This document shows positions 52,534-61,209 of a DNA stretch of 64,000 nt, in pieces. The notes under the pieces were generated by a model. It was given only the letters and a program-made list of their open reading frames with translations, was not told where the DNA came from and did no database searches. The position numbers and the translations under genes are program-made. How positions within the stretch are numbered: the stretch's first letter is position 1; every line of letters begins with the position of its first letter. Origin of the DNA: Sulfidibacterium sp964549335 (GTDB taxonomy: Bacteria; Bacteroidota; Bacteroidia; Bacteroidales; F082); NCBI GenBank assembly GCA_964549335.1, contig CAZJUQ010000017.1, forward strand, positions 78,329-142,328. The letters run 5' to 3'.

Positions 52534-54750
52534 ATGAAAAAGATTATTTTTGTTTTGGTTGTTTCGGTGCTGTTGCCGGTATTAAATGTTAGTGCACAAT
52601 CCGGAAAAAAAGATATCTCTTTAAAGGAAATTTGGACTTACTACAAGTTTTTCCCGAAAATGGTAAGAGGTATGCATCCTCTGAACAACGGTGAGCAATA
52701 TGCCGTAATAAAAAATGGTAACATTGTGGTTTATGATTATAAAACCGGCGACTCGCTGACTACCCTCGTTAAGGGTGAAGAATTAATTCCGAAAGGCAAA
52801 CAAAAAGCGGTAACCTTTTCTGATTACTCGGTTAACAGAGATGAAACGAAATTTATTTTCCCCACTCAAACCGAAGCCATTTACCGTCATTCCTCGGTAT
52901 CGTACGATTATATTTGGGATACCCGGACGAAATTGTTAACTCCTTTGTCGGAAAAGGGAAAACAGCGTCTTGCCGATTTCTCTCCCGACGGAAACATGGT
53001 GGCTTTTGTGCGCCAAAACAACATATTCATAAAAAACCTTTCGGACAACACCGAAAAACAGATAACATTCGACGGAAAGAAAAATTCCATCATCAACGGT
53101 ACTTGCGATTGGGTTTACGAAGAGGAGTTCGGTTTTACCAAAGCATTCTTTTGGTCGCCCGACGGTAATAAAATCGCTTTTTACCGGTTCGACGAAAGCA
53201 AGGTAAAAGAGTACAGCCTGACATATTACGGCAAACTTTATCCCGAACATTATAAATATAAATATCCCAAAGCCGGCGAAGATAATTCGGTGGTTGAAAT
53301 ATATGTTTACGATTTAAAAACAGGAAAAACGGTAAAAATGGATGTGGGCACCGAAACCGACCAATACATACCGCGTATCAAATGGACAAAAGATGCCGAT
53401 ATCCTTGCAATTGAAAGATTGAACCGCTTGCAGAACCACCTTGATATCCTCCTGGCTGATGCCAATACAGGGGAAAGCAGTATTCTTTATACCGAAAACA
53501 ATCCCTGGTATATCGATATTACGGACGATTTGACTTTCTTGCCCGGCAACAAATATTTTATCATCACCTCCGAAAAGGAGGGATACAACCATATTTACCT
53601 CTATTCCATGAATGGGCAACTCGTACGCAAGTTGACAAAAGGTAATTGGGACGTTACCAAAGTATATGGTTACGATGCCGAAAACAAAAGGATTTTTTAC
53701 CAGTCGGCCGAGTCGTCACCACTAAACAGGGATATCTATTATGTGACTCTAAAAGGAAAAAGAGTTAAAATTTCATCGCGTACGGGTACCAACAGTGCGC
53801 AATTCAGCAGCAATTTCAAATATTATGTAAATACATTCACCGACGCCAACACCCCGCCGTACATATCTGTCCACAATTGGTCGGGAAAAGAGTTGAGAGT
53901 GTTGCAAGATAACAGCGATTTTATCAAGATGATGAACGGGTACAATATGAGTAAAATGACATTCTTTACAATAAGTTCACCCGAGTTTAAATTGCCCGAC
54001 AGTACACAGGTTAGTTTGAACGCCTGGATGATAAAGCCTCCCGGTTTCGACTCCACAAAACGGTATCCCGTGTTAATGTATGTTTACGGAGGTCCGGGAG
54101 CGCAAACAGTAAACAACGCGTGGAACTGGTCGAACTATTTCTGGTTTCAAATGCTTGCCGAAAAAGGAATTGTTGTCGTTTCGGTTGACAACAGGGGCAC
54201 GGGAGCCCGTGGACAGCTTTTTAAAAAAATGACCTATCTGCAACTGGGCAAATATGAAATTGCCGACCAGATAGAGTCGGCAAAAATATTGGGAAGATAT
54301 AAATATATCGACAGTACAAGAATTGCAATGTTCGGTTGGAGCTACGGCGGTTTCATGTCAACACTCGCCATTACAAAAGGGGCTGATGTGTTTAACAGCG
54401 CTATTGCCGTGGCACCGGTAACAAACTGGAGGTATTACGATAATATATATACCGAACGCTACATGAGGAAACCTCAAGACAACCCCGACGGATACGACAA
54501 AAATTCACCGGTTAATTTTACCGATAATATTAAAGGCAATTACCTCCTCTGTTTCGGCAGTGCCGACGATAACGTTCACCCCCAAAATTCAATGGATTTG
54601 ATTACTGCGCTTGTTAAATCGAACAAACAGTTCGACATGATGGTTTATCCCAATAAAAATCACGGAATTTACGGAGGAAATACAAGATATCACCTCTATA
54701 AAAAAATGACGGACTTTTTGTATAAAAATCTTTTGAATATTGAAGAATAA
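52534..54750 (+). CDS. dipeptidyl-peptidase IV-like S9B serine peptidase
   Basis: Exported peptidase of 738 aa that should remove N-terminal dipeptides, often X-Pro, from peptides. Signal peptide 1-21 (ends VSAQ). An N-terminal eight-bladed propeller (DPPIV_N) with the double-Glu motif DWVYEEEFG binds the substrate amino terminus. The C-terminal alpha/beta-hydrolase carries the triad S603 (GWSYGG), D678 (SADDNVH) and H710 (KNHGIYG). Bacteroidota often secrete such enzymes for peptide nutrition. It sits 31 nt behind sufS with its own hairpin at the end; co-transcription with suf is possible but functionally unrelated. Confidence 0.96.
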   Translation: MKKIIFVLVVSVLLPVLNVSAQSGKKDISLKEIWTYYKFFPKMVRGMHPLNNGEQYAVIKNGNIVVYDYKTGDSLTTLVKGEELIPKGKQKAVTFSDYSVNRDETKFIFPTQTEAIYRHSSVSYDYIWDTRTKLLTPLSEKGKQRLADFSPDGNMVAFVRQNNIFIKNLSDNTEKQITFDGKKNSIINGTCDWVYEEEFGFTKAFFWSPDGNKIAFYRFDESKVKEYSLTYYGKLYPEHYKYKYPKAGEDNSVVEIYVYDLKTGKTVKMDVGTETDQYIPRIKWTKDADILAIERLNRLQNHLDILLADANTGESSILYTENNPWYIDITDDLTFLPGNKYFIITSEKEGYNHIYLYSMNGQLVRKLTKGNWDVTKVYGYDAENKRIFYQSAESSPLNRDIYYVTLKGKRVKISSRTGTNSAQFSSNFKYYVNTFTDANTPPYISVHNWSGKELRVLQDNSDFIKMMNGYNMSKMTFFTISSPEFKLPDSTQVSLNAWMIKPPGFDSTKRYPVLMYVYGGPGAQTVNNAWNWSNYFWFQMLAEKGIVVVSVDNRGTGARGQLFKKMTYLQLGKYEIADQIESAKILGRYKYIDSTRIAMFGWSYGGFMSTLAITKGADVFNSAIAVAPVTNWRYYDNIYTERYMRKPQDNPDGYDKNSPVNFTDNIKGNYLLCFGSADDNVHPQNSMDLITALVKSNKQFDMMVYPNKNHGIYGGNTRYHLYKKMTDFLYKNLLNIEE

Positions 54751-54766
54751 CTCTTTTCATACAAAA

Positions 54767-54789
54767 AAACTCCACCCGTTTTGGAGTTT
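54767..54789 (+). terminator. probable terminator
   Basis: Perfect 8-bp stem AAACTCCA (54767-54774) / TGGAGTTT (54782-54789); T tail is short and interrupted (TTTAATTAA), so efficiency is uncertain. Confidence 0.6.
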
Positions 54790-54839
54790 AATTAACATTT
54801 TTTGTTGATGCCCTCAACAGGCTAATCTTTAATAAATGG

Positions 54840-54847
54840 TATCTTTG
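54840..54847 (+). promoter_or_regulatory. -7 promoter element of the MORN gene
   Basis: TATCTTTG, perfect match, 18 nt before the ATG at 54866. An ATG at 54836 overlaps this element, so the longer frame is not the real start. Confidence 0.6.
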
Positions 54848-54865
54848 CTTAAAAAATTATCAGTC

Positions 54866-55612
54866 ATGAAAAAATATATCATTATTACGGTTGTTTTGTT
54901 TGCTTTGTCCGGTTACCTTTATGCCCAAGACATCGACAAAATTGTTCCCGATACCGTAAAAGAGGGAAATTACGAAACCACATACAGTCATATGAAAATC
55001 GCGGGACGGTTTGAAAATTTTAAAAAAACGGGAAACTGGACGATAACATTTCCCTCGGGGCAAGTTCATGTGTTGCAAGAGTACAAAAACGGAAAAAAAG
55101 ATGGTATCAGGCTTCAAATTAGCAAGCGGGGCTACATAGTTGACCAAAAACATTTCAAAGCCGACAGTCTTGACGGCGAACATATAGAATTTAATTTCGG
55201 AGGCCGTGTCAAACTCCGCGAATTTTATGTTAACGGCTCTTTGAACGGTGAAAGGACAAAATATTACGAAAGAGGTAAAAAACAGGAGGTTAGCCATTAT
55301 AAAAACGGTGTGAAAGACGGTGTAAGCAAATGGTACAATTCCAAAGGCAAATTGGTTGCCGAATACAATTACAAAGACGGAATGTTCGACGGTGAAGCCA
55401 AAACCTATTACAGCAACGACACCTTGCGAAGCATTCAAATGTATAAACTTGATGTTCCCGTAGGGGAGTACCGCGAATATTTCGAAAACGGAAAACCCAA
55501 AATAAAAGGTAGTTACAAAAACGGAAAAAAGGAGGGTAAGTGGTACGAATACGATGAGGAAGGAAATGTTGTTTCCGTAAAACGCTACAAAAGAGGCGAG
55601 TTGAAAAAATGA
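54866..55612 (+). CDS. exported MORN-repeat (YwqK-like) protein
   Basis: 248 aa from the ATG at 54866; the longer frame from 54836 overlaps the promoter, and the signal peptide (MKKYIIITV... to LYAQ) starts exactly here. The body is built of about seven MORN_2-type repeats of 22-24 residues (YKNGKKDG, FYVNGSLNGE, YKNGVKDG, YKDGMFDGE, YKNGKKEGKW). This family includes proteins annotated as YwqK antitoxins, but with no toxin nearby and a signal peptide that label is not justified. MORN sheets bind lipids or act as scaffolds. It overlaps the thioesterase start by 4 nt (ATGA). Confidence 0.88.
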   Translation: MKKYIIITVVLFALSGYLYAQDIDKIVPDTVKEGNYETTYSHMKIAGRFENFKKTGNWTITFPSGQVHVLQEYKNGKKDGIRLQISKRGYIVDQKHFKADSLDGEHIEFNFGGRVKLREFYVNGSLNGERTKYYERGKKQEVSHYKNGVKDGVSKWYNSKGKLVAEYNYKDGMFDGEAKTYYSNDTLRSIQMYKLDVPVGEYREYFENGKPKIKGSYKNGKKEGKWYEYDEEGNVVSVKRYKRGELKK

Positions 55613-56094
55613 GGAAAATAGTCAACCCTTACACCGGTATGGAGGGGTACAACTGTTTCGGTTGTTCGCCCGATAACGAGCACGGGCTTCAAATGCATTT
55701 TTTCGAAGATGGTGAATATCTGGTTAGTAACTGGGAGCCGAGGGGATTTTTGCAAGGATATGTTAACGTGTTGCACGGAGGAATACAGGCTACCTTGATG
55801 GACGAAATAGCTTCGTGGTTGGTACAGGTTAAACTGAAAACTGCAGGGGTAACTTCCGAGATGAAAATACGTTATTTGAAACCGGTGCCGGTAAACAAAG
55901 GCTCTTTGAATTTGCGTGCCAAACTCGTCGGTATGCGCCGGAACCTTGCAGATGTTCATGTGGAACTCTTTTGCCCCGGTAAAAAATTATGCGCCGTTGC
56001 CGATGTAACCTATTACACCTTTCCGCAGAAAGTGGCGGCAGAAAAACTGCACTTCCCCGCTCACGAAAAGTTTTTTGAAGATAATAACGGTTAA
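55609..56094 (+). CDS. PaaI-family hotdog thioesterase
   Basis: 161-aa acyl-CoA thioesterase-like protein with a hotdog fold. The catalytic region VLHGGIQATLMDE (H56-G57-G58 and D65) fits PaaI/4HBT enzymes; an N-terminal CFGCSPDNEHGL motif (C16, C19) is shared with a subgroup of this family and may bind a ligand or metal. It is translationally coupled to the MORN gene through an ATGA overlap. Its 3' end overlaps the convergent symporter gene by 4 nt. Substrate unknown. Confidence 0.9.
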   Translation: MRKIVNPYTGMEGYNCFGCSPDNEHGLQMHFFEDGEYLVSNWEPRGFLQGYVNVLHGGIQATLMDEIASWLVQVKLKTAGVTSEMKIRYLKPVPVNKGSLNLRAKLVGMRRNLADVHVELFCPGKKLCAVADVTYYTFPQKVAAEKLHFPAHEKFFEDNNG

Positions 56095-57575
56095 CTGTTT
56101 TTAACTCTGTTTTTTTTGTCGAAAATGATAGTTGCCGCAAAACCAACTATGAGAGTGGTTACAAATGTGGTAATTCTTGATGAAACTATCTCTTCCATTC
56201 CCGTGTTAATCCATATGACGGTAAAACTTATTCCGTAAACTATTGTGGCTATAACGGCTTTTCCGTTGTACCGTTTCCAAAACAGAGTGTAAAGAACAAC
56301 CACCGAGAAAGTTCCGCCTATTCCCGCCCATACATAACTTACCAAAGTGAAAATAAACTTGTTGTCGCCGTTGAGCCAAGCCAGAAACAGCGCTACAAGA
56401 GCAAGCAGTGCGGTAATAACCCTCGAAAGCACAAGGTTTTTTTTGTTGTCTGCTTTTGAATGTTTTTTTGACAAAGGTTTCAACAAGTTCTCCGAAAATT
56501 CTGTGGCCGATAGTATCAACAACGAGTCGGCGGTTGAAATCATTGCAGCTATGGCACCCGTTATCAGCAGTGCGGCAATTACAGGATGAAAAAGGGTGAG
56601 CATTACTTTGGGCATAACAAATTCACGGTCGGCAAGGCCGCCTCCGCTGCCTTCAGGTCCGAATATGGCAAGACCTATCCAGCCTATGGATAAGGCTCCG
56701 AGGTATGCTATCAGTGTCCAGACAATACCGATGTTTCTTGCTATTTTTGCCTGCCTCGGGTTTTTTATCGCCATAAATCTGGTAGTAAGTTGTGGCTGTC
56801 CGCCGAGATAACCGAAAAACCATGAGAAGCCACCGGCAATTACCACCCCGATAGAGAAACCTGATGCGGCACCCGTTAACGACGTAAAAGAAGGCCCCGC
56901 CTTGTGTAACGCTTCTCCAATGCTTTGGGCATACATGCCGGGATGTGATGAGATGTAATAAAATCCCACCAAAGGACCTATTATCAATGCCGTTATCATA
57001 ACAACGGCTTGAACCACATCGGTATAAACCACGCTGCGAAAACCGCCGTATATGGTGTAGGGAATAATAACCGCCGCCGTAATCAACATGCCGGTAACGG
57101 CATCAATGCCGAACATTGTGTGCAGGGTTTTGCCGCCACCGAGAAATTGAGCCCCAACGTAAAAAAAGAAGAAAAATACTATTGAAGCACTCGATACCAT
57201 TCTTATAATTTTCGCTTCCCCGGGATGCGATTTGGAGATAAATCCGGTAAATGTTGTTGCATTGTATTTCTCGGCACTGTTGCGAAGTCTCCACGAGAGT
57301 GCCGCCCATGCGGTAACAATTCCCGCCACACAACCCGTTGCCGTCCATATTTCCGTTAAACCCATGGCGTAGGCCGCTCCCGGAAGCCCGAGCAGTGCCC
57401 ACGACGATTCGCCGGTGGCACGTTCCGACAGTGCCGCAACCCACCCCGGTAAATTTCTGCCTGCTATGGCAAAATCGTCCGACGATTTAACTTTTCTCCC
57501 TTGAAATATCCCCCAGCCGATGAGGAGAATAATATAGGAGAGCATTGTTACTAACAAAAGTGTTTGATCTCCCAT
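56091..57575 (-). CDS. sodium:solute symporter (PutP-like, SSS family)
   Basis: 494-aa transporter with about 13 membrane helices. N-terminal DFAIAGRNLPGWVAALSERATGES (split across residues 33-56) contains the sodium-site region of SSS proteins; GGFRSVVYTDVVQA follows in helix 6, and GGFSWFFGYLGGQPQLTTRF later. It resembles Na+/proline symporters (PutP), but substrate choice cannot be proved. It lies 20 nt behind pepE on the same strand, which fits uptake of amino acids or small peptides. Confidence 0.92.
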   Translation of the reverse strand: MGDQTLLLVTMLSYIILLIGWGIFQGRKVKSSDDFAIAGRNLPGWVAALSERATGESSWALLGLPGAAYAMGLTEIWTATGCVAGIVTAWAALSWRLRNSAEKYNATTFTGFISKSHPGEAKIIRMVSSASIVFFFFFYVGAQFLGGGKTLHTMFGIDAVTGMLITAAVIIPYTIYGGFRSVVYTDVVQAVVMITALIIGPLVGFYYISSHPGMYAQSIGEALHKAGPSFTSLTGAASGFSIGVVIAGGFSWFFGYLGGQPQLTTRFMAIKNPRQAKIARNIGIVWTLIAYLGALSIGWIGLAIFGPEGSGGGLADREFVMPKVMLTLFHPVIAALLITGAIAAMISTADSLLILSATEFSENLLKPLSKKHSKADNKKNLVLSRVITALLALVALFLAWLNGDNKFIFTLVSYVWAGIGGTFSVVVLYTLFWKRYNGKAVIATIVYGISFTVIWINTGMEEIVSSRITTFVTTLIVGFAATIIFDKKNRVKNS

Positions 57576-57595
57576 TTTAATATCAGGTTTTTATT

Positions 57596-58324
57596 TTACA
57601 ATAAAAAACTCAAATCGGCACCCGGTTGAAACTCTTCGGGTTTTTTGCCGTATCTGAAAAGAACCATGGGACGTTTGCCGAGAAGTTTCAGCAGTTTCCC
57701 CTCAAGGTATAATAACGATGCTTCGCGAAGACCGGCTACCGCAACTTCCCTGTTGATTGCCAAAAATTCCTCAATGCGTTGTTGACGTGTTTCGCCGCCG
57801 TGTCCCTCGGGATTGGCATCCAAATAGTGCGGATTGATTTGAAAAGGAACCAAATTTAATGTATTGAAACTCCGGGGTTCGATAATGGGCATGTCGTTGG
57901 TGGTTTTCAGTGTGGGACAAGCAACGTTTGAACCTGCACTCCAGCCCATATAGGGAGTGCCGTCCATAGCCTTTTTGCGTATAGCCTCCATAATTCCCGT
58001 ATTGTGCATTTGGGCTACAAGATGAAAAGTGTTACCGCCGCCAACGGCAATTGCTTCGGCATTCTCTATTACCTCAACGGGATTGCCCGATTTGTGAACC
58101 GGTACTATCTCGAAACCAAGCCGGCTGAATACCGAAGAGACCTTTTCGCTATATACATCGTACGATTTTTCCAGACTTTCGTCCGACAGGTTTACTCCTG
58201 CATACGGAACAAAAACCACCTTTTTAACACCTTCGTTATTTAAAAAATCGGCAATATATTGCCTTGGCCAGCCGAGATACTCCTCACCGGCCATTGTCGA
58301 ATTGCTTATAAGTAATAATTTCAT
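57596..58324 (-). CDS. pepE: dipeptidase E (Asp-specific, family S51)
   Basis: Cytosolic serine peptidase that hydrolyses dipeptides with N-terminal Asp. 242 aa. Nucleophile S129 lies in GWSAGSN, preceded by VGGGNTFHL; FQINPHYLD carries the conserved His of the active site and REASLLYLEG the C-terminal strand. The length is normal. It heads a two-gene operon with the symporter. Confidence 0.95.
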   Translation of the reverse strand: MKLLLISNSTMAGEEYLGWPRQYIADFLNNEGVKKVVFVPYAGVNLSDESLEKSYDVYSEKVSSVFSRLGFEIVPVHKSGNPVEVIENAEAIAVGGGNTFHLVAQMHNTGIMEAIRKKAMDGTPYMGWSAGSNVACPTLKTTNDMPIIEPRSFNTLNLVPFQINPHYLDANPEGHGGETRQQRIEEFLAINREVAVAGLREASLLYLEGKLLKLLGKRPMVLFRYGKKPEEFQPGADLSFLL

Positions 58325-58407
58325 ATTGATATGTTTGATAATTTATCGCTTTTCCGAAATCTCTTGTTAAATGTTACATCATTGTAACCGTTCCTTTTTC
58401 TTTTTTA

Positions 58408-58415
58408 CAAAAATA
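58408..58415 (-). promoter_or_regulatory. -7 promoter element upstream of pepE
   Basis: Minus strand TATTTTTG, perfect match, 83 nt before the pepE ATG; no clear -33 box. Confidence 0.4.
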
Positions 58416-58461
58416 GTAAAACAGTCCGTTTTTGAACCGCAGTTGAGAAAAACAAAAATTC

Positions 58462-59973
58462 TCAAAAGTTCTCTTTTTTATCGCTTTTTATCAAACCGGT
58501 GAGCTTTTCAAGGGCAATGTCTTGGGGAATGTTTTTATACACCGCCTTTTTTCCTTTAAATATGGTGACTCTGTTTTTTCCCGAGCCCACATAGCCGTAG
58601 TCGGCACCTTCCATTTCGCCCGGACCGTTAACAATACAACCCATTATTGCGATTTTGACATTTTTCAAATCGGGAAGTGCTTTTTCAACCTTTGCCAGTT
58701 GTTTCATAATGTCGAAACGGGTACGTCCGCACGAGGGACAGGCTATAAATTCGGTCTTTGAAAAGCGCAGTTTCAACGCCTGTAGTATGTCGAGGGCAAT
58801 GGTGCCGGTATGTTCCGTCAGCTTGTTGCCGGTATTTTCTATCCACAATCCGGCAATTCCCTTTTTTTCGGCTATAAGTGTAGTGTCAACTGCCGGTAAT
58901 ATTAATAATTCATCAAAATTCCGAAAGTTGTATTTTAATTTTAAAATGCCTTTTGCCGGAACGTAATTACATCTTTTTAATTGCAGTTCCTCGCCTCTGT
59001 TGTTGACGGGGTTTCTGTTTCCGGCAACATGATAGTCGGCGCCGTCGGCGGGATTCCGCGAGATGACAACGGGAGCGGTATGCTTTAATCTGTTTTTGTC
59101 CTCCGGTGTATAAAACTCCGGTTTTGATACATGTTTTTTTGTTTTGGGAAATGTTTTTACAAGTTGTTTTGCAAAGGGTATCTCCTTGACGGGGTCTTCG
59201 GTGAGCGAAACCCTGATGGTATCTCCTGTTGACGAAGCGAGCAACGAGCCTATGCCTGCCGCCGATTTTATTCTTGCGCTTTGTCCTGCCCCCGCTTCGG
59301 TAACGCCGAGGTGAACTGGATAGAGATATCCTCGCTTTTTCATCTCTGCCACAAGCATACGGTTTGCTTTAATCATTGTAAAAACATCGCTCGATTTCAC
59401 CGATACCACAATGTTATGGAAGTTGTTGTTGCGTAGTATGTCAACAAACTCAAGTGCTGAGAATACCATTCCCGCCGGTGTGTTGCCGTATTTATACAAA
59501 ATGCGTTGCGAAAGCGAACCGTGATTTGTCCCTACCCTGATAGCCGTACCGTTTTCTTTACAAATTTTTAACAATGGATAAAGTTTCGCGGCTGTTTTTT
59601 CGAGTACACTTACCGGGTCATCTCCCTGACCGGCACTATATGTTATGTAGTTTCCCGGGTTTATTCTTATCTTTTCGACTATGGCGGCGGCAATTCCCGC
59701 AACTCCGGGTTTGTAATGTATGTCGGCAACCAGCGGTATCTTTATGCCGCGGCTCCGCAACTCTTTTTTAATGTTGTATAAATTTTTAGCCTCCACTGCG
59801 TTTTGGGCGGAAATTCTTACCATTTGGCATCCCGCGGCGGCAAGGTTTTCTATTTGCCTGACGGTTGACAGGGTGTCCAGTGTTGCGGTGTTGGTCATCG
59901 ATTGGATAACAACGGGGTTTGACCCGCCGATTTTTAAATCTCCCGCCGTGGCAATATATGTTTTAAAAGGCAT
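58462..59973 (-). CDS. ispG: 4-hydroxy-3-methylbut-2-enyl diphosphate synthase (IspG/GcpE)
   Basis: Fe-S enzyme of the MEP isoprenoid pathway that reduces MEcPP to HMBPP. 503 aa. The TIM barrel is residues 1-275 (VVIQSMTNT, DIHYKP, GTNHGSLS). The [4Fe-4S] domain at about 400-503 carries C412, C415 (CPSCGR), C446 (GCIVNGPGE) and E453. Between them residues about 280-400 form an insert (domain A* type) seen in Bacteroidota, Chlamydiae and plants, but shorter than the usual form in this phylum (proteins of 600 aa or more). It lies 14 nt behind a TPR lipoprotein gene. Confidence 0.96.
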   Translation of the reverse strand: MPFKTYIATAGDLKIGGSNPVVIQSMTNTATLDTLSTVRQIENLAAAGCQMVRISAQNAVEAKNLYNIKKELRSRGIKIPLVADIHYKPGVAGIAAAIVEKIRINPGNYITYSAGQGDDPVSVLEKTAAKLYPLLKICKENGTAIRVGTNHGSLSQRILYKYGNTPAGMVFSALEFVDILRNNNFHNIVVSVKSSDVFTMIKANRMLVAEMKKRGYLYPVHLGVTEAGAGQSARIKSAAGIGSLLASSTGDTIRVSLTEDPVKEIPFAKQLVKTFPKTKKHVSKPEFYTPEDKNRLKHTAPVVISRNPADGADYHVAGNRNPVNNRGEELQLKRCNYVPAKGILKLKYNFRNFDELLILPAVDTTLIAEKKGIAGLWIENTGNKLTEHTGTIALDILQALKLRFSKTEFIACPSCGRTRFDIMKQLAKVEKALPDLKNVKIAIMGCIVNGPGEMEGADYGYVGSGKNRVTIFKGKKAVYKNIPQDIALEKLTGLIKSDKKENF

Positions 59974-59987
59974 TATGTGGATAACCT

Positions 59988-60773
59988 CTATTTTTTACCC
60001 TTTTTTGTGCCGCAATAGGCTTGTACCGCCTGTTTCCCTTTTGGATTGCCCATTGCGGCGGCTTTTTTCCAAACAATACAGGCGCTGTCCATATTTTTCA
60101 GATAAAAATATGCCAATCCGAGGTTTACATACGCTTCGGAGTTGCCGGGTTCGTATTTTACCGCTTTGAGCAGGTCTCTTTTCGACTCTTCATATTTTTT
60201 ATAAACGCCGAAAAGAGTTCCCCTGTGAAAATATACTTTGCCGTAAGTGGGTGCAATAGCAACGGCTTTGTCGTACATCTCTTTGGCTTTGTCGTAATCT
60301 TTTTTCTCGAAAAATATTAATCCTGCTGCAACCATTGAGGCAGAATCACGGGGATTTGCCTTTATTGCATCTTCGAAATAGGAGAGTGCCAATTCGGGTT
60401 GTTTTTGGTCGAAGTATATTTTTCCCAGATTGTATCCCGCAATACTGTTTTCGGGGTCGTATGCGAGGCACTCCCTGAATTTTTCTATTGCCGTTTCGTA
60501 ATCGCCTTTGTCGTATGCCTCTTTACCCAGTTTAAATGCGGTGTGCGCATGTTTTAAAGCCGCTTTTCTGTTTTTTTCCTCTTTGGTTAACGGTTTTGAA
60601 ATCTTTAACCTGTTTTTCAGCCCTTCTTTGTCAACCGTATCTTTTTTTGCCTTTTCAATGCTGTCGACAATTTTCATTTCGGGAATATTCAGTTTTTCAA
60701 CTCTGGCTTTTTTGTTGCCTCCGCACGAAGAGAGAAAAAGAAGTAAAATAAGGAATGATGCAATGTTTTTCAT
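59988..60773 (-). CDS. TPR lipoprotein
   Basis: 261-aa lipoprotein: leader with LSSC lipobox (C17), then a Lys/Glu-rich linker to about residue 70 and five tetratricopeptide repeats over about 73-245 (e.g. LGKEAYDKGDYETAIEKF, YNLGKIYFDQKQPELALSYF). TPRs bind partner proteins; no partner is known. It is 14 nt upstream of ispG in the same direction, a linkage with no obvious functional logic. -7 element at 60793-60800. Confidence 0.9.
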   Translation of the reverse strand: MKNIASFLILLLFLSSCGGNKKARVEKLNIPEMKIVDSIEKAKKDTVDKEGLKNRLKISKPLTKEEKNRKAALKHAHTAFKLGKEAYDKGDYETAIEKFRECLAYDPENSIAGYNLGKIYFDQKQPELALSYFEDAIKANPRDSASMVAAGLIFFEKKDYDKAKEMYDKAVAIAPTYGKVYFHRGTLFGVYKKYEESKRDLLKAVKYEPGNSEAYVNLGLAYFYLKNMDSACIVWKKAAAMGNPKGKQAVQAYCGTKKGKK

Positions 60774-60792
60774 GGATTGATATTTTTTTGTG

Positions 60793-60800
60793 CAAAAATA
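60793..60800 (-). promoter_or_regulatory. -7 promoter element of the TPR lipoprotein-ispG operon
   Basis: Minus strand TATTTTTG, perfect match, 19 nt before the ATG. Confidence 0.55.
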
Positions 60801-60868
60801 TAATACTAACCCGTAATAACAGCTTTTTTAATATTTTTTTGAAAATGAAACGAAAAAGGATGTTGAAT

Positions 60869-60898
60869 AAAAAAAGCGCAGAGGTTATCTGCGCTTTT
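60869..60898 (-). terminator. Rho-independent terminator of the small exported-protein gene
   Basis: Stem GCGCAGA (60876-60882) / TCTGCGC (60888-60894), extended by A-T pairs, with a T run on the minus strand (60869-60875). It closes the leftward 64000-60931 gene group. Confidence 0.85.
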
Positions 60899-60930
60899 GA
60901 TAAATAGCATATGTCGGAAGTTAAGGATTG

Positions 60931-61173
60931 TCACTCTTCCAATTCTTCTTTACCGGTTTTGTAATAGTTGTAAACCTTTTTGGCGCCGTATCCCGCTCCG
61001 AGGCCGAGTAAAATAACCAAACCGCTACCTACCGGAGCACTTCCGCCTATGGGATGGTCATTGGGTAGTGGGGCTTGTGGCGGGTTGGGCGGATTATTGT
61101 CTGCATTTACTGTCGATATTCCGGCAAATAAACTTATCGTTAAAATGGCTAATATTATCTTTATATTTTTCAT
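60931..61173 (-). CDS. very small exported protein with C-terminal glycine-rich membrane segment (PID-CTERM-like)
   Basis: 80 aa from the ATG at 61173, where a clear signal peptide begins (MKNIKIILAIL ... TVNA). An ATG at 61200 would add nine residues and cannot be excluded. After cleavage only about 55 residues remain: a proline-rich stretch (NNPPNPPQAPLP), then SAPVGSGLVILLGLGAGYG, a short hydrophobic Gly-rich helix, and a basic then acidic tail (KKVYNYYKTGKEELEE). This tripartite end resembles small Bacteroidota proteins called PID-CTERM, although the P-I-D motif itself is absent. It follows the T9SS protein gene by 36 nt and precedes a terminator, so it is the last gene of that operon. 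Confidence 0.8.
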   Translation of the reverse strand: MKNIKIILAILTISLFAGISTVNADNNPPNPPQAPLPNDHPIGGSAPVGSGLVILLGLGAGYGAKKVYNYYKTGKEELEE

Positions 61174-61209
61174 GGTCTCTAATTTTTTAATGTTCAACAT
61201 CTCTATCTG

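Noticed and set aside
54866..55612. Toxin-antitoxin antitoxin (YwqK label)
   Set aside because: The protein is exported and its coupled neighbour is a thioesterase, not a toxin; only the MORN repeats are shared.
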